Positions 14,885 to 16,766 of a stretch of 16,766 nucleotides of DNA are shown here, in pieces. The stretch's first letter is position 1; every line of letters begins with the position of its first letter. Source of the stretch: JADHLJ01 sp038118725 (lineage in GTDB: Bacteria; Pseudomonadota; Alphaproteobacteria; Thalassobaculales; Thalassobaculaceae). Below the pieces are notes generated by a model that saw only the letters and a list, made by a program, of their open reading frames with translations, was not told where the DNA came from and did no database searches. The stretch covers positions 1 to 16,766 of the forward strand of contig JAYOIK010000093.1 in the NCBI GenBank assembly GCA_038118725.1, written 5' to 3'. The position numbers and the translations under genes were made by a program.

Positions 14885-15636
14885 CAACCCTCGCCCGGCT
14901 GCAACTTGCGGGTATGGGTCGGGCTGATCACCATTTCGTTCAGCGTGACCCGGCCCGGAAGCTTCATGATGAAAACCACGATCTCGCCCATGTCCTCGGA
15001 CTGAATGAGCTGCGCGCGATCCTCCCTTGGCACCGGGATGGGGCGATAATCGAGGATCGGGGTCTCAACCTCGCCCGGACACAACACACAAGCGCGGATG
15101 CCGTTGTTACCCTCCTCCATGTTGATCAATTGGTTCAGCGCCATGACCGCGTGCTTGGAGGCGCCATAAGCCACGCCGGCGCGAGGCGAATAGTTCACGC
15201 CGGCTTTAGAGGAGGTGGTGATGATCGTTCCCTCTTTTTGACCGCGCATGACCCGCAACGCGGCGTCGGCGCAGTTATAGGCCCCCTTGACGTTGACATC
15301 GATCACCTCGTCCCAGCCTTCGAGATTTCCGCCGGCCCAGGAACGATCCATGACATTGATGCCATGGTTGTTGAACAACACATCGAGTCGGCCATGGCGG
15401 GCGTGAATATCGGCCGCCAGGGCGCGCATTCCTTCGCGATCCATCGCGTCGCCTTGCGCGATTTCGGCGTGACCGCCGGCGGCCTTGATTTTTTCCGCGA
15501 CAGTCTCCAAGGGACCCGCGCGCCGCCCGGTCAACACGGTTTTCACCCCCTCGCGGGCCAGCGCCAGAGCCGCGCCCTCGCCAATTCCCGTGCCGGCTCC
15601 GGTAATCCAGGCAACCATGCCGTCGATATTTCTCAT
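14884..15636 (-). CDS. Short-chain dehydrogenase/reductase (SDR)
   Basis: A 250-residue classical SDR. The nucleotide motif TGAGTGIG is at 12-19, NNHG at 89-92 in place of the common NNAG, and VIDVNVKGAY holds Asn115. TTSSKAG holds the catalytic serine, and the YxxxK motif is Tyr157/Lys161 (VAYGASKHA). TGRRAG after strand 2 (TGRR 36-39) has basic residues at the position that favours NADP(H). It oxidises or reduces a hydroxyl/keto group on an unknown substrate. ATG 15636 is chosen because the family N-terminus (MRNIDGMVAWITGAG) starts there and AGGG lies eight bases upstream; a 21-residue longer form is possible but has an unusual sequence. It is the first gene of a unit with the hydrolase and divergent from the EamA transporter gene. 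Confidence 0.94.
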   Translation of the reverse strand: MRNIDGMVAWITGAGTGIGEGAALALAREGVKTVLTGRRAGPLETVAEKIKAAGGHAEIAQGDAMDREGMRALAADIHARHGRLDVLFNNHGINVMDRSWAGGNLEGWDEVIDVNVKGAYNCADAALRVMRGQKEGTIITTSSKAGVNYSPRAGVAYGASKHAVMALNQLINMEEGNNGIRACVLCPGEVETPILDYRPIPVPREDRAQLIQSEDMGEIVVFIMKLPGRVTLNEMVISPTHTRKLQPGEG

Positions 15637-15734
15637 CCTCGTCACCCTAATCCATGTAAGATTTCTCGTCCCTTTACCATTCCACCACCCTTCGGCCAAA
15701 CGGCGATGCGAGACGAAACCAATGAAGCCGCCCC

Positions 15735-16631
15735 GTGAACAGCACTAGGCACCAAAGGCTTATCGCAACATGGGAAGGCCTCTCCGGCAATGCCCGAGGG
15801 TCGGTTTGGCTCCTCGCCAGCGGACTCTTCGCGACTGTGATGGTGACCGGGATCAAATTCGTCGGACAACGCCTGCCCATTCTGGAGATCCTGTTTTTCC
15901 GGCAGATGTTCGTCTTCATCTTACTGACACCGGTCTTGAGCAAGGAGTTTCCCGGCGCTTTTCGAACAAAACGCGCGAAACTTCACCTCTCTCGCTGCGC
16001 CATTTCGATCATTGCCATGACGACCGGGTTTACCGCGATCGTGCATTTGCCACTCGCCGAGGCGACCGCGATCAGTTTTTCGCGGGCCATGTTCGCCACC
16101 TTGCTGGCGATCATCGTCTTGAAGGAAGTCGTTGGAATACGAAGGTGGGGCGCGACGATCGTCGGTTTCATCGGCGTCATCATTATCGTGCGGCCGAGTA
16201 CCGAGGGGATCAACGAATACGCGCTTCTGGCTTTGTTCTCGGCGGCGCTGGTCGCGTGCAATCTCATCATGACCAAAAGTCTGAGCGCCACGGAACGCCC
16301 AAGCACGATCATGGCCTATCACGCCGGGGTTCTGACCGTGGCCTACGCGATCCCGACTTGGTGGCTGTGGGTCACCCCGTCCTGGACCGAGATGGGCTTT
16401 ATCGTCGGCATCGCGCTGCTCATGTCCATGGTCCAGTACTGCACGATACGAGGGTATAAGGAGGCCGAGGCCTCGGCGGCGCAGCCACTTGAATATGTCC
16501 GCCTGATCTACGCGGCCGGAATTGGTTTCCTGGTCTTCGCTGAAATCCCGACGCTTTGGACCTGGGGTGGCGCCGCGCTGATCATCGCCAGCTCGCTTTA
16601 CACAATGCGCCGAAACGCGCTCGGTAAATAA
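15735..16631 (+). CDS. EamA-family (DMT superfamily) transporter
   Basis: A 298-residue inner-membrane protein with about ten hydrophobic segments in two repeated EamA halves (roughly residues 23-152 and 162-291). Diagnostic stretches are ILFFRQMFVF, TGFTAIVHLPLAEATAISFS followed by ATLLAIIVLKEVVGIRRW, and in the second half YCTIRGYKEAEASAAQPLEYVRLIYA. Such carriers export amino acids, nucleotide sugars or other small metabolites; the substrate is unknown. Translation must start at GTG 15735, as no in-frame ATG precedes the first membrane segment; the Shine-Dalgarno site is weak (GAAG, 15724-15727). It is divergent from the dehydrogenase gene, with about 100 bases between the starts, which leaves room for shared regulation. 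Confidence 0.9.
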   Translation: MNSTRHQRLIATWEGLSGNARGSVWLLASGLFATVMVTGIKFVGQRLPILEILFFRQMFVFILLTPVLSKEFPGAFRTKRAKLHLSRCAISIIAMTTGFTAIVHLPLAEATAISFSRAMFATLLAIIVLKEVVGIRRWGATIVGFIGVIIIVRPSTEGINEYALLALFSAALVACNLIMTKSLSATERPSTIMAYHAGVLTVAYAIPTWWLWVTPSWTEMGFIVGIALLMSMVQYCTIRGYKEAEASAAQPLEYVRLIYAAGIGFLVFAEIPTLWTWGGAALIIASSLYTMRRNALGK

Positions 16632-16656
16632 GGAAAGTCGTCCCCCGCGACGGCGC

Positions 16657-16766
16657 TTATCCCCGCTTGGCGTATCCCCGTTTGCCGGCGTCAATACTCC
16701 ACGACACCCCGTCCGCCCCGCGAACATCCCCCTGAAACGCGAAGTGGCGCCCCCGAGGGAGCGCCA
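16657..16766 (-). CDS. Possible 3' end of a gene cut by the right edge
   Basis: On the minus strand one frame is open from the window edge to TAA at 16657-16659 and reads ...RGRHFAFQGDVRGADGVSW, then SIDAGKRGYAKRG and stop. About 36 residues are visible. The composition is balanced, third codon positions are mainly G or C as in the neighbouring genes, and the stop lies 25 bases from the convergent EamA stop, a normal tail-to-tail gap. I do not recognise the family. With so few residues this could still be chance. Confidence 0.4.
   Translation of the reverse strand, partial: ALPRGRHFAFQGDVRGADGVSWSIDAGKRGYAKRG

Noticed and set aside
16745..16766. TGGCGC...GCGCCA hairpin at the right edge, considered as a terminator
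   Set aside because: The stem has a mismatch, no T-run is visible on either side, and it falls within the probable minus-strand coding end.

Overview
The window is GC-rich, densely coded bacterial chromosome, most likely from an alphaproteobacterium of Rhodospirillales-like affinity. The reasons are a groESL operon under a CIRCE element, a Usg-family protein (a family I know from alphaproteobacteria), a PleC/DivJ-like histidine kinase, promoters of the TTGACA/TTGCCC - TAGGNT kind, and the gene order tpiA / ppiD-trpE. There are no transposases, integrases, phage genes, CRISPR arrays, tRNAs or rRNAs. It reads as housekeeping chromosome with ordinary accessory genes between.

Layout. 1-1559 (minus): 5' two-thirds of groEL (cut by the window edge), groES, and their promoter with a CIRCE operator. 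1560-2116: about 560 bases without a convincing gene, holding a REPIN-like pair of inverted repeats. 2117-2380 (plus): a small Usg-family gene. 2418-3751 (minus): a two-gene electron-transfer operon, ferredoxin-NADP+ reductase and a [2Fe-2S] ferredoxin, joined by an ATGA overlap. 3752-3982: a divergent regulatory region with two candidate operators. 3983-5928 (plus): a membrane-anchored or secreted protein resembling the molybdopterin-binding fold but without cysteine, overlapping an orphan histidine kinase, followed by a strong terminator. 6268-7930 (plus): an NTF2/SnoaL-like protein and an MFS transporter. 7927-8670 (minus): tpiA, overlapping the MFS gene tail to tail. 8922-12322 (plus): ppiD-like chaperone and trpE, coupled by ATGA. 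12341-13561 (minus): a second MFS transporter, Fsr-like. 13700-13999 (plus): a small winged-helix-like protein of unknown role, possibly read from a leaderless mRNA. 14021-15636 (minus): short-chain dehydrogenase plus alpha/beta hydrolase, overlapping by one base. 15735-16631 (plus): an EamA transporter. 16657-16766 (minus): a possible 3' end of a gene cut by the right edge.

How the genes work together. GroEL/GroES and the PpiD-like protein serve cytoplasmic and periplasmic protein folding. The reductase and ferredoxin form an NADPH-to-ferredoxin electron chain whose final acceptor is not in the window. The cysteine-free molybdopterin-fold-like protein and the kinase look like a sensor pair whose response regulator lies elsewhere. 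TrpE makes anthranilate from chorismate, but trpG, trpD and trpC do not follow it. The dehydrogenase and hydrolase look like two steps of one unidentified catabolic route.

I found no clear-cut new multi-gene system. The observations most worth a second look are the cofactor-less sensor/kinase pair, the possibly leaderless small gene at 13700, the unpaired trpE, the palindrome at 3887-3903 and the REPIN-like element.
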